In this document: positions 7,344-14,731 of the stretch, piece by piece
Position numbering within the stretch: the first letter of the stretch is position 1
Layout of the letters: each line of letters opens with the position of its first letter
Source: JAGQUL01 sp039811765
Lineage (GTDB): Bacteria > Actinomycetota > Thermoleophilia > Gaiellales > SKUG01
Direction: 5' to 3'
Length of the DNA stretch: 26,971 nucleotides
Assembly (NCBI GenBank): GCA_039811765.1
Contig: JBDHZF010000023.1
Coordinates: 1-26,971, forward strand
Program-made: the position numbers and the translations under genes
Notes under the pieces: model-generated
What the model was told of the DNA's origin: nothing
Databases searched by the model: none
The model's input: only the letters and a program-made list of their open reading frames with translations

Positions 7344-8236
7344 TGGCCAACACACAGGAACTGAACCGTCGCATCTCGGCGACGACGAACACGCGCAAGA
7401 TCACGCGCGCCATGGAGATGGTGGCCGCGGCGAAGCTGCGCCGCGCGCAGGATCGCATCCAGACGCTGCGCCCGTTCGCGGAGGCGATCGTGGAGCTCAC
7501 CGCTCGCGTGGCGGTTGGCGCGAGCGACGGCGTGAACCACCCGCTGCTCGAGCGCCGCGACGTGAAGACCGTCGCGCTCGTGATCTACACGGGCGACCGT
7601 GGCCTCGCCGGCGCGCTCAACGCGAACATCCTCAAGCGCGCGCTCGCGCTCAAGGCCGAGTGGGAGGCGAAGGGCGCGACCGTTCGCTTCATCGGCGTGG
7701 GTCGTCGCGGCGAGGGTTCGCTGCGCTTCCGGGGCATCGAGCTCGACGCGTCGTTCACCGGCATCACCGACAGCCCGCGCTTCCGCGACGCCGAAGCGAT
7801 CGGCGCGCGCGTGATCGACGGCTTCCGCAGCGGCGAATACGACCACGTGCAAGTGGTCTACAACCACTTCGACTCGGCGATCAGCCAGACGGTGATGGCG
7901 CAGGATCTGCTGCCACTCACCGACGAACTGCTCGCCAGCGCGGTCGAGGGATCGCATCCCGCGTCGGAAGGCGTCAACCCCGACTGGGAGTTCGAGCCGA
8001 GCGAGGACGCGCTGCTCGATCGCCTGCTGCCTACGTACGTGGAGCAGACCTGCTACCGCGCGCTGCTGGAGAGCACCGCGTCCGAGCACGGTGCGCGCAT
8101 GACCGCCATGCGCAACGCCACCGACAACGCCGGCGAGATCCTCGACGCGCTCACCTTGGAGCGCAACCGAGTTCGCCAAGCGGCCATCACCCAGGAAATC
8201 CTCGAGATCGTCGGCGGCGCCGACGCCCTCAGCTGA
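7343..8236 (+). CDS. atpG: ATP synthase F1 subunit gamma
   Basis: The 297-aa central shaft protein. The N-terminal helix (ELNRRISATTNTRKITRAMEMVAAAKLRRAQ) and the C-terminal helix (MRNATDNAGEILDALTLERNRVRQAAITQEILEIVGG) are the two conserved antiparallel helices that turn within the alpha-beta ring. The central Rossmann-like part begins with the typical ALVIYTGDRGLAGALN. The start overlaps the VOC stop (TGATG). AAGGTGAGG, lying in the VOC 3' end, serves as ribosome binding site, which ties atpG translation to that gene. Confidence 0.96.
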   Translation: MANTQELNRRISATTNTRKITRAMEMVAAAKLRRAQDRIQTLRPFAEAIVELTARVAVGASDGVNHPLLERRDVKTVALVIYTGDRGLAGALNANILKRALALKAEWEAKGATVRFIGVGRRGEGSLRFRGIELDASFTGITDSPRFRDAEAIGARVIDGFRSGEYDHVQVVYNHFDSAISQTVMAQDLLPLTDELLASAVEGSHPASEGVNPDWEFEPSEDALLDRLLPTYVEQTCYRALLESTASEHGARMTAMRNATDNAGEILDALTLERNRVRQAAITQEILEIVGGADALS

Positions 8237-8259
8237 ACCCCCCACGAGGACCACACACC

Positions 8260-9696
8260 ATGGCAGACACCACCACCAAGACCGGCACCGTCGTCGAGAT
8301 CAAGGGCGTCGTGCTCGACGTCGCGTTCGAAGACGGGCACCTGCCCGCGATCTACAACGCGCTCGAAGTCGACATTGCGACTGAGAACGGCGGCACCAAG
8401 AAGCTCGTGGCGGAGGTGCAGCAGCACCTCGGCGACGGCCGCGTTCGCGCGGTCGCGATGGACTCCACCGACGGCCTCGCGCGCGGCGCGCAAGTGACCG
8501 ACACCGGCGAGTCGATCTCCGTGCCCGTCGGCGAGAAGACGCTGGGTCGCATCTTCAACGTGGTCGGCGAGGTCATCGACCAGAAGCCGCTCGAAGAGGG
8601 CGAGCGCTGGCCGATCCACCGCGCCGCGCCGAAGTACGACGAGCTCAACCCGGCGGTCGAGCTGCTGGAGACGGGCATCAAGGTCGTCGACTTGCTCGCT
8701 CCGTACGTGAAGGGCGGCAAGGTCGGCCTGTTCGGCGGCGCGGGCGTCGGCAAGACCGTGCTGATCCAGGAGCTGATCAACAACATCGCCATGCAGCACT
8801 CCGGCCTGTCCGTGTTCGCGGGCGTCGGCGAGCGCACACGCGAAGGCAACGACCTGTGGCACGAGTTCATCGACGCGGGCGTGATCGACAAGGTCGCGCT
8901 GTGCTACGGCCAGATGAACGAGCCGCCCGGCGCGCGCCTGCGCGTGGCGTTGTCCGGCCTGACGATGGCGGAGTACTTCCGCGACGTGCAGGGCCAGGAC
9001 GTGCTGCTGTTCATCGACAACATCTTCCGCTTCACGCAGGCCGGTTCCGAAGTGTCCGCGCTGCTGGGCCGCATGCCGAGCGCGGTGGGCTACCAGCCAA
9101 CCCTCGCCACGGAGATGGGCCAGCTGCAAGAGCGCATCACCTCGACGAAGAAGGGCTCGATCACGTCGATCCAGGCCGTGTACGTGCCTGCGGACGACTA
9201 CACCGACCCGGCGCCGGCGAACACGTTCGCCCACCTCGACGCCACGACCGAGCTGAGCCGCGGCATTTCCGAGAAGGGCATCTACCCGGCGGTCGATCCG
9301 CTCTCCTCCACGTCCCGCGCGCTGCAGCCGGGCTCGGTGGCGGACGAGCACTACCAGACCGCCAACGACGTGCGCGACGTGCTGCAGCGCTACAAGGACC
9401 TGCAGGACATCATCGCGATTCTCGGCATGGACGAGTTGAGCGAGGAGGACAAGGTCGTCGTCGGTCGCGCGCGTCGCGTGGAGCGCTTCCTGTCGCAGCC
9501 GTTCTTCGTCGCGCAGTCGTTCACCGGCACGCCCGGCAAGTACGTGAAGCTCGACGACACGATCCGCAGCTTCCGCGAGATCCTCTCGGGCGAGCACGAC
9601 GAGGTGCCGGAGCGCTTCTTCATGTACCGCGGTTCGATCGACGAGGTCAAGGAAGCCTGGGCGGCCGAGCAAGCCAAGCAAGCAGCGGCGGTCTGA
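8260..9696 (+). CDS. atpD: ATP synthase F1 subunit beta
   Basis: The 478-aa catalytic subunit. Walker A is GGAGVGKT at residues 159-166. The catalytic glutamate lies in GVGERTREGNDL, Walker B in VLLFIDNIFRF, and the DELSEED loop that pushes gamma is present exactly as DELSEED. PAVDPLSSTSRAL gives the family signature. The longer open frame reaching back to 7150 is out of context; ATG 8260 follows GAGGA at 9-13 nt and gives the normal length. It is 23 bp after atpG and 2 bp before atpC. Confidence 0.97.
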   Translation: MADTTTKTGTVVEIKGVVLDVAFEDGHLPAIYNALEVDIATENGGTKKLVAEVQQHLGDGRVRAVAMDSTDGLARGAQVTDTGESISVPVGEKTLGRIFNVVGEVIDQKPLEEGERWPIHRAAPKYDELNPAVELLETGIKVVDLLAPYVKGGKVGLFGGAGVGKTVLIQELINNIAMQHSGLSVFAGVGERTREGNDLWHEFIDAGVIDKVALCYGQMNEPPGARLRVALSGLTMAEYFRDVQGQDVLLFIDNIFRFTQAGSEVSALLGRMPSAVGYQPTLATEMGQLQERITSTKKGSITSIQAVYVPADDYTDPAPANTFAHLDATTELSRGISEKGIYPAVDPLSSTSRALQPGSVADEHYQTANDVRDVLQRYKDLQDIIAILGMDELSEEDKVVVGRARRVERFLSQPFFVAQSFTGTPGKYVKLDDTIRSFREILSGEHDEVPERFFMYRGSIDEVKEAWAAEQAKQAAAV

Positions 9697-9698
9697 CG

Positions 9699-10112
9699 AT
9701 GGCGTCGACCTACACTCCATTTCCCGTCAAGGTCGTCACGCCGCAGGGCGTACTGTTCGAGGGCGACGTGCGCGAGCTCGAGGTCACGTCGGTGAGCGGC
9801 GGGCTGGGCATTCTCGCCAAGCGCGCGCCCATCGTCGCGGATCTCAAGCTCGGCAAGGTGCGCGCAGAGCTCGAGGACGGCACGTGGCTGACGTGGGCGA
9901 CCGAGGAAGGCTTCGTGCAGGCCTCGGATTCCACCGCCACGGTCGTGGTCGAGGAAGCGATCGCTGCTGACGAAATCGACACGGCATGGGCCGCGCAGCT
10001 CGTCAGCGAGGCGAAGGCGAAGCTCGAGAGCGCGGGCGAGGACGAATCCGAGGCGAGCATCGCGCGTCGCGAGATCGCCTGGGGCGAGCACCTGCAGGCG
10101 TTCAACGCCTGA
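9699..10112 (+). CDS. atpC: ATP synthase F1 subunit epsilon
   Basis: The 137-aa epsilon subunit. Residues 7-90 form the beta-sandwich with the family pattern KVVTPQGVLFEGDVRELEV and GGLGILAKRAPIVADLKLGKVR. The C-terminal part (about 92-137) should form the helical hairpin that can inhibit ATP hydrolysis; it has EAKAKLESAGEDESEASIARREIAW. The start lies two bases after the atpD stop, so it is presumably coupled. It is the last gene of the operon. A minus-strand gene ends 11 bp downstream, and small inverted repeats overlap the junction. Confidence 0.94.
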   Translation: MASTYTPFPVKVVTPQGVLFEGDVRELEVTSVSGGLGILAKRAPIVADLKLGKVRAELEDGTWLTWATEEGFVQASDSTATVVVEEAIAADEIDTAWAAQLVSEAKAKLESAGEDESEASIARREIAWGEHLQAFNA

Positions 10113-10129
10113 CGCAACGCGGATCAGGC
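10095..10129. terminator. Alternative stem-loops at the atpC / PGPGW-protein convergent junction
   Basis: CAGGCG (10095-10100) pairs with CGCCTG (10106-10111) over a 5-nt loop. Alternatively, GCCTGA (10108-10113) pairs with TCAGGC (10124-10129) over 10 nt. Both overlap the atpC stop and are mutually exclusive. No T-tract follows. A bidirectional transcription end is plausible given the 11-bp gap, but not shown. Confidence 0.3.
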
Positions 10130-10675
10130 CGAGTGGGCTTCCGCGTCCGCTGAGCCCTCGTCGGCGTCCGCGTCCATTGCGTCGGAACGCCGGCGGCGAT
10201 GCCCCGAGTCGTGGCTTGCCGCGGTACGGCGATCTTCCCACACGCCCCAGAACGCGGGGTCTTCCTCCACCCATTCCGGCATCGGACCGCCGCGCAGACG
10301 GGCGCGAACGCGTCGAATCCACGGCACCGTCTCGTGCTCGACTCGATCCATGAGCAGCGCCGCGCGGCGCCACTCACTGGCGATCAGCAGCGCGCCGGGA
10401 AACGCGAACACCACGAATCCGGGGCCGGGAAGCCAGCCGATCGCAACGCCGAGCAAGATCAAGAGCACGCCCGCCGTGACTCGAATCGGTCGCTTGAACG
10501 GGTGGTGCAGCCCGGCCTCGCGTTCACGACGTCGGCGCTCGTAGCGATCAAGGAAGCGCTTGCGCATCGGGCGCCGCTTGCGCCACGCGTTCACCGACAC
10601 GTCGATCTCGTCATCGCTGGTCGGCTCCTCCTCCACGTCGCACATGATTGCATGCGCAATGGACGCACGCTGCAC
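10124..10675 (-). CDS. PGPGW-family small membrane protein (183 aa)
   Basis: Two membrane segments (about residues 66-82 and 87-103) meet at GWLPGPGFVVFAFPGALL, which matches the PGPGW family of putative transmembrane proteins (function unknown). The N-terminal part is a very basic cytoplasmic helix (RKRRPMRKRFLDRYERRRREREAG) and the C-terminal tail is acidic and low-complexity. I prefer GTG 10675 as start because a TACTGT hexamer lies 7 nt before it, as expected for a leaderless message. ATG 10645 (173 aa) is the alternative; it has no Shine-Dalgarno site either. The gene is divergent from the GNAT gene with only 20 bp between starts. Confidence 0.75.
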   Translation of the reverse strand: MQRASIAHAIMCDVEEEPTSDDEIDVSVNAWRKRRPMRKRFLDRYERRRREREAGLHHPFKRPIRVTAGVLLILLGVAIGWLPGPGFVVFAFPGALLIASEWRRAALLMDRVEHETVPWIRRVRARLRGGPMPEWVEEDPAFWGVWEDRRTAASHDSGHRRRRSDAMDADADEGSADAEAHSA

Positions 10676-10682
10676 GAACCTG

Positions 10683-10689
10683 ACAGTAT
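10683..10689. promoter_or_regulatory. Overlapping divergent -10 elements
   Basis: On the plus strand CAGTAT (10684-10689) sits 6 nt before the GNAT ATG. On the minus strand TACTGT (10688-10683) sits 7 nt before the GTG at 10675. The two hexamers share five base pairs, so the same short region could be melted for transcription in either direction. No -35 match is seen on either side. Confidence 0.45.
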
Positions 10690-10695
10690 CGCTCC

Positions 10696-11238
10696 ATGAC
10701 GCCCCCTCCCGTGATCGATCCCGTCGCCGCTGCCGAGCGAGCCGGCGTGCGGGTGCGCGCGGCCGAGCCCGAGGACGTGGAGGCGCTCGCAAAGCAGATG
10801 GCGGACCCCGGCGTGATCCACGGAACGATGCAGGTGCCGTTCACTTCAGTCGCCCGTCGGCGCGAGCAACTCTCCTTCACCGATCCGAACGCCTGCTTCG
10901 TCGTGGCGGTCCCGCTCGACGGCGGTGATTCGATCGCGAGCGCGGGGATCCACCGCGAACGTGGAACGCGCCGCGTCCACGTCGCTGGCCTCGGCATGAG
11001 CGTGCGCGACGACTGGCAGGGCCGCGGCGTGGGAACCGCGTTGCTCGCGGCGCTGCTGGACGTGGCCGACAATTGGTGGCAGGTCACGCGCGTGCAGCTC
11101 GACGTGTTCGCCGACAACGAACCCGCGATCGCGCTCTACCGCAAGTTCGGGTTCGAGGTCGAGGGCACCATGCGCCGAGCGGCCTTCCGCAACGGCCGGC
11201 ACGAGGACCTGCTGCTAATGGCCCGCCTTCTGGACTGA
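10696..11238 (+). CDS. GNAT-family N-acetyltransferase (180 aa)
   Basis: An acetyl-CoA-dependent acetyltransferase of the GNAT fold. The N-terminal strand is VRVRAAEPEDVEALAKQM. Motif A, which binds acetyl-CoA pyrophosphate, reads GLGMSVRDDWQGRGVGTALLAALLDVAD with the Q/RxxGxG/A core at QGRGVG. Motif B is ALYRKFGFEVEGTMRRAAFRNGRHEDLLLM, a form seen in the RimJ/RimL and YhhY-like subgroups. The substrate (protein N-terminus, amino acid or antibiotic) cannot be told. ATG 10696 directly follows a -10-like hexamer, so the message is probably leaderless. The gene is convergent with the WecA-like gene, four bases apart. Confidence 0.88.
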   Translation: MTPPPVIDPVAAAERAGVRVRAAEPEDVEALAKQMADPGVIHGTMQVPFTSVARRREQLSFTDPNACFVVAVPLDGGDSIASAGIHRERGTRRVHVAGLGMSVRDDWQGRGVGTALLAALLDVADNWWQVTRVQLDVFADNEPAIALYRKFGFEVEGTMRRAAFRNGRHEDLLLMARLLD

Positions 11239-11274
11239 CCGATCAGCGCGCGGAGTCCCGTTCGCGCTGATCGG
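11239..11274. terminator. Bidirectional terminator-like hairpin
   Basis: CCGATCAGCGCG (11239-11250) and its perfect complement (11263-11274) form a 12-bp stem with a 12-nt loop. It sits exactly where the GNAT and WecA-like genes converge and includes the last codons of the latter. There is no T-tract, as is common in high-G+C bacteria. Confidence 0.55.
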
Positions 11275-12451
11275 CGATGCGGCGGTTGCGATCGCGCACT
11301 CGACGGCTCTTGATGATCTCCAGCTGGATCGCCAACACCACCGTCACCGCGACTGCTCCGGCCACCACGAACGCGAGCGCGACCACGCCCGACCGGTTCC
11401 AGTCGTTGGAGTTGCCGTAGTCCACGAAGCGCAGCGCGAGCGCCACCGAGCTCATCGCTGCCGTCCACGCCCACAGCGTGGCGGCGACGCGGCGCGGCGA
11501 CAGACCCACGTTCAGCAAGCGGTGGTGCAGGTGCCAGCGATCGGGGCTGGCGATCGACACGCCGTGCTTGAGGCGTTTCAGCACGACGAACGACGTGTCC
11601 AGGATCGGCACCGCGAGGAGCGCGAGCGGAATCACGAGGCTGATCGCGGCGGTCGTCTTGAGCACGCCTTGCACGCTGATCACCGCCAGCAAGAACCCGA
11701 GCAGCATGGAGCCGCTGTCGCCCATGAAGATCCGCGCGCCGCCCTTGCGCCAGTTGTGCGGAAGGAAGCCCAGCGCGGCGCCGCTCGTGGACGCGGCGAG
11801 CACCGCGATCCCGGTCCGCGAGTAGCTCGCCGCGATGATCGCGAACGTGGCGGCGATGATCGCGGCCTGCCCCGCCGCGAGACCGTCCACCCCGTCGATG
11901 AAGTTCATCATGTTCATCAGCGCGACGATCCAGAACACCACAATGGCGACGCCGATCCAGAGCGGCAGGTCGATCGGCCGGACGAACGGCAGGTCGAGCA
12001 CCTCCACGACCAGAGGGGCCTGCCCCGCGCGTAGCCCGGTGGGCATCGAGACGAGCGGCAGGAGCACCACCACGAGCGCGATCGCAACCTGGCCGAGCAG
12101 CTTCGGCTTCCACGCGAGCTGGACGATGTCGTCCACCGCGCCGAGCAGGCAGATCGCGACGGCGCACAGCAACGTCACCGAAAGCTGCCGTTGGTTGAGC
12201 AACGCCAATCCGTGCACCGTGCGCCAATCCACCCACCACAGCGTGGAACCCACGATCGCCACGAGCATCGCCAAGCCGCCGAGCAGCGGCGTCGCGCGCT
12301 TGTGGACGCGGCGCGCTTCGGCAGGTTCCACGACCACGCCCCATCGGATCGCGAGCGCTCGCACTACTGGCACGAGCAACCATGCGATCGCGATCGCGCA
12401 CGCTGCGGCCCACCATGCGGCGCGGTACGGGGCGTCGAACATCGACTCCAT
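11243..12451 (-). CDS. wecA: Undecaprenyl-phosphate sugar-1-phosphate transferase (WecA/TagO-like)
   Basis: A 402-aa integral membrane enzyme, with about ten or eleven helices, that moves a sugar-1-phosphate (usually GlcNAc-1-P) from a UDP-sugar to the polyprenyl phosphate carrier at the inner face of the membrane. This starts wall teichoic/arabinogalactan-type or other surface glycans. Visible motifs are the Mg-binding GAVDDI (Asp107-108), NFIDGVDGL (183-191), GDSGSMLLG (244-251) and the HLHH at 307-310 with RWHLHHRLL, which sets it in the WecA/TagO group rather than MraY. Start ATG 12451 has TAGCAT 6 nt upstream. ATG 12442 has GGAG very close to it and is possible. In mycobacteria the homologue lies directly before the atp operon; here it lies beyond two other genes and on the other strand. 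Confidence 0.9.
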   Translation of the reverse strand: MESMFDAPYRAAWWAAACAIAIAWLLVPVVRALAIRWGVVVEPAEARRVHKRATPLLGGLAMLVAIVGSTLWWVDWRTVHGLALLNQRQLSVTLLCAVAICLLGAVDDIVQLAWKPKLLGQVAIALVVVLLPLVSMPTGLRAGQAPLVVEVLDLPFVRPIDLPLWIGVAIVVFWIVALMNMMNFIDGVDGLAAGQAAIIAATFAIIAASYSRTGIAVLAASTSGAALGFLPHNWRKGGARIFMGDSGSMLLGFLLAVISVQGVLKTTAAISLVIPLALLAVPILDTSFVVLKRLKHGVSIASPDRWHLHHRLLNVGLSPRRVAATLWAWTAAMSSVALALRFVDYGNSNDWNRSGVVALAFVVAGAVAVTVVLAIQLEIIKSRRVRDRNRRIADQRERDSAR

Positions 12452-12457
12452 GCCCGC

Positions 12458-12463
12458 ATGCTA
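12458..12463 (-). promoter_or_regulatory. -10-like TAGCAT before wecA
   Basis: TAGCAT ends 6 nt before ATG 12451, the spacing expected if transcription starts at or next to the start codon. No convincing -35 is present at 16-18 nt. Confidence 0.35.
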
Positions 12464-12527
12464 TCGGGGCGGGTCGGCGTCATCGCTTCAGACAGGCCAT
12501 GTCCGGGCCGATATCCATCGCAACGCC

Positions 12528-13058
12528 ATGCAGTTTCGCCGACTCGTCATCGTAGCTCCGCTCGCCGCGCTCGCCGGCACCGCGCTGATCGCCGCGGTGA
12601 TCGCGTCCGGCCAGCGTTCGATCGAGCAAGCGGCGGGGGGTTCGACCAAGCGGTTCGAACAGCCGGATCTCGTGCGCGAACTCGCCCGAGTCGACGCGGC
12701 GCGCCATGCGACCATCGCGTGCGTCGGCGCCATCGAATGCGACGCGCTCAACGCCGCGGATCGCGTGCGCGCCGCTGCGACGAGCATCGAACGCTGGCCG
12801 TCCGATAACAGGTTCGTGGCGTCGCGGGCCGCACTTCGCGCCGAACTCGACGCACGCACCGCGCTGCTGCTGGAAACCGCGGCCGCACGCGCCGACGGCA
12901 CAATCGACGGCTCAGAACGCCGCGCGCTCGAACAGCGACGCGCCGAAGCAGATCGCGCCATGAGCGCGACGCTCGAAGCCGAACACGACGCGGGCCTGAT
13001 CACCGACGAGCAAGTGGCCCATGAACTTTCGGCACTGGCGAGCGAATCCGTCGCGTAA
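12528..13058 (+). CDS. Small membrane-anchored helical protein, function unknown (176 aa)
   Basis: I do not recognise a family. Residues 1-25 (MQFRRLVIVAPLAALAGTALIAAVIASG) give a signal anchor or uncleaved membrane helix with positive charges in front. The rest is almost entirely helical, Ala/Arg/Glu-rich and coiled-coil-like, with two cysteines in TIACVGAIECDAL and a C-terminal part ERRALEQRRAEADRAM. Extracytoplasmic helices on a single anchor suggest a structural or periplasm-like role; this is only inference. There is no Shine-Dalgarno site. A GATATC hexamer lies 11 nt before the ATG. The gene is divergent from wecA and convergent with the AEC transporter. Confidence 0.6.
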   Translation: MQFRRLVIVAPLAALAGTALIAAVIASGQRSIEQAAGGSTKRFEQPDLVRELARVDAARHATIACVGAIECDALNAADRVRAAATSIERWPSDNRFVASRAALRAELDARTALLLETAAARADGTIDGSERRALEQRRAEADRAMSATLEAEHDAGLITDEQVAHELSALASESVA

Positions 13059-13078
13059 GCCGTCGTTTTCGCTCGCTA

Positions 13079-13092
13079 GCGTTGGGCAACGC
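13079..13092. terminator. Small hairpin between convergent genes
   Basis: GCGTT (13079-13083) pairs with AACGC (13088-13092) across GGGC. A wider GTCGCGT/ACGCGAC pairing (13050-13056 with 13089-13095) competes with it. The 59-bp gap separates two gene ends, so a terminator is expected here. Confidence 0.35.
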
Positions 13093-13117
13093 GACCTCAG
13101 TGCCCCACCGCGATCGC

Positions 13118-14065
13118 CTAGCTCGACGATCCGAGAACGGAGGCGACGGTCACGGCGACGAGCGTGATCGCAGTCGACGCGAGGATCGCGAGCCGCACCA
13201 CGTGCGTCGCGAGGCCGTGCTCGCGAGCGATCACGAGCGCATGCACCGCTGTCGGCAGTGCGCTGCACAAGAGCAGTGCGGGTGGAATCGTCACGCCGAC
13301 CAGCGCGCCCGCTCCGAGCAGCACGAGCGGTGCCACGAGCATGCGAACCACCAGTGCCCCGCCGACCTGCAGCACCTCGCGCCCGTCGTGCACGATGCGG
13401 GTGAGCGGAATCGAGAGCCCCGCCACGAGGAAGCCGATGCTGCCGACGACGGGACCCAGCAGGCTGCCGAGCACGTGCAGATCGAGCGGCTCGTCGATCA
13501 CGACCATGCGCAGGATCGCGCCCGTCGCGATCGCGGCAGTTGGCGGACTGGCCATGGTTCGAACGGCCAGCCAAACGGTGTCCCGGTGTCGAGACACGCC
13601 GCCCACGTCCGCGCCCGCACCCGCGTTCGCATGCACGCGCGCGATCGCAGTCGAGAGCACGACCGCCGGCACGATCGGTCCGAGCGCGTCGTACACCACG
13701 GCGATGCGCAACCCCTCGGTGCCGAACGCGAGTTGCGCGAGCGGAAACCCGAGGAACCCGGTGTTGGGAAACGCGGCTGACATCGCCAGCGCGCCACGAC
13801 TTCGAGCATCGCGCGGCTCCACGGCTCGCCCGTACCCGATCGCGACCGCCACCGTGACCCACCACGCGACCACGCCACACGCGAACGCGGCGGCCAGCGC
13901 GCGGTCGAGTCGAATCGTGCACGCGGCGTACAGGATCGCGATCGGGATCACGATCGCCACGTTCGCCCGCCACGTTCGCGATCGGATCGCGTCAGCGCGC
14001 GCGTGCCCATGCTGCAACCACGCGCCGAAGACGAAGCACGCGACGAACAGCAGGACTTGGATCAT
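13118..14065 (-). CDS. AEC-family (auxin efflux carrier type) transporter
   Basis: A 315-aa membrane protein with about ten hydrophobic segments. SAAFPNTGFLGFPLAQLAFG around residues 97-116 is the signature helix-break of the AEC family (the NxGFxGxP-type sequence), whose bacterial members export small organic acids such as malate or malonate. VGSIGFLVAGLSIPL in the second half is the matching repeat. The substrate is unknown. The ATG lies 9 nt after the upp stop with no ribosome binding site of its own, so it should be the last gene of a glyA-upp-AEC operon. A link to glycine/serine or pyrimidine metabolites could be imagined but is not shown. Confidence 0.82.
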   Translation of the reverse strand: MIQVLLFVACFVFGAWLQHGHARADAIRSRTWRANVAIVIPIAILYAACTIRLDRALAAAFACGVVAWWVTVAVAIGYGRAVEPRDARSRGALAMSAAFPNTGFLGFPLAQLAFGTEGLRIAVVYDALGPIVPAVVLSTAIARVHANAGAGADVGGVSRHRDTVWLAVRTMASPPTAAIATGAILRMVVIDEPLDLHVLGSLLGPVVGSIGFLVAGLSIPLTRIVHDGREVLQVGGALVVRMLVAPLVLLGAGALVGVTIPPALLLCSALPTAVHALVIAREHGLATHVVRLAILASTAITLVAVTVASVLGSSS

Positions 14066-14074
14066 CGCGAACTA

Positions 14075-14731
14075 TCAGGCGGTGCCGAACAAGCGGTCGC
14101 CCGCGTCGCCCAAGCCCGGCACGATGTAGCCGTTCTCGTTGAGCCGCTCGTCGATTCCGGCGACGTAGATGTCCACGTCGGGATGATCCGCCTGCAGCCG
14201 CGCGATGCCCTCGGGTGCGGCGAGCACCGCCAGCATCTTGATGCTCGTCGCGCCAGCTGCCTTGATCTTGTCGACCGCCACGGTCACCGAACCGCCCGTG
14301 GCCAGCATCGGATCGAGCACGAGCACGTCGCGATGCGCCATGTCGTCGGGCAGCTTCTCGTAGTAGGTGACCGGCTCGAGCGTTTCCTCGTCGCGATACA
14401 GGCCGATGTGCCCGATCTTCGCCACCGGCACCATCCGCAGCACGCCGTCGACCATGCCGAGGCCCGCGCGCAGGATCGGCACCACCGCGACCTTCTTGCC
14501 GCTCACCGCGCTGCCGGTCATCTTCGTCAGCGGCGTCTCGATCTCGAGCGGCTCGGTCTCCAGATCCTTCGTCGCCTCGTACGTGAGCAGGTTCGCGATC
14601 TCCTCCACGAGCGATCGGAACTGCGACGTGTCGCACTCCACGCGGCGCAGGAGCGTCAGCTTGTGGCGCACGAGCGGGTGGTCGACCTCCACCACCTTGC
14701 CGGTCGTGATCGTTTCGGCTGCAGTCGTCAT
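14075..14731 (-). CDS. upp: Uracil phosphoribosyltransferase
   Basis: A 218-aa cytosolic salvage enzyme: uracil plus PRPP gives UMP and pyrophosphate. The N-terminal DHPLVRHKLTLLR and the middle VPILRAGLGMVDGV are typical of UPRTases. The PRPP-binding loop is VLVLDPMLATGGS (residues about 135-147), and the C-terminal YIVPGLGDAGDRLFGT is the uracil-binding hood. Length is normal. Its start ATG overlaps the glyA stop (ATGA). The glyA-upp pair next to atp genes is also known from Bacillus subtilis. Confidence 0.96.
   Translation of the reverse strand: MTTAAETITTGKVVEVDHPLVRHKLTLLRRVECDTSQFRSLVEEIANLLTYEATKDLETEPLEIETPLTKMTGSAVSGKKVAVVPILRAGLGMVDGVLRMVPVAKIGHIGLYRDEETLEPVTYYEKLPDDMAHRDVLVLDPMLATGGSVTVAVDKIKAAGATSIKMLAVLAAPEGIARLQADHPDVDIYVAGIDERLNENGYIVPGLGDAGDRLFGTA

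Noticed and set aside
8053..9720. 555-aa minus-strand open frame opposite atpD
   Set aside because: Same reason: shadow of atpD, with no start context or domain.
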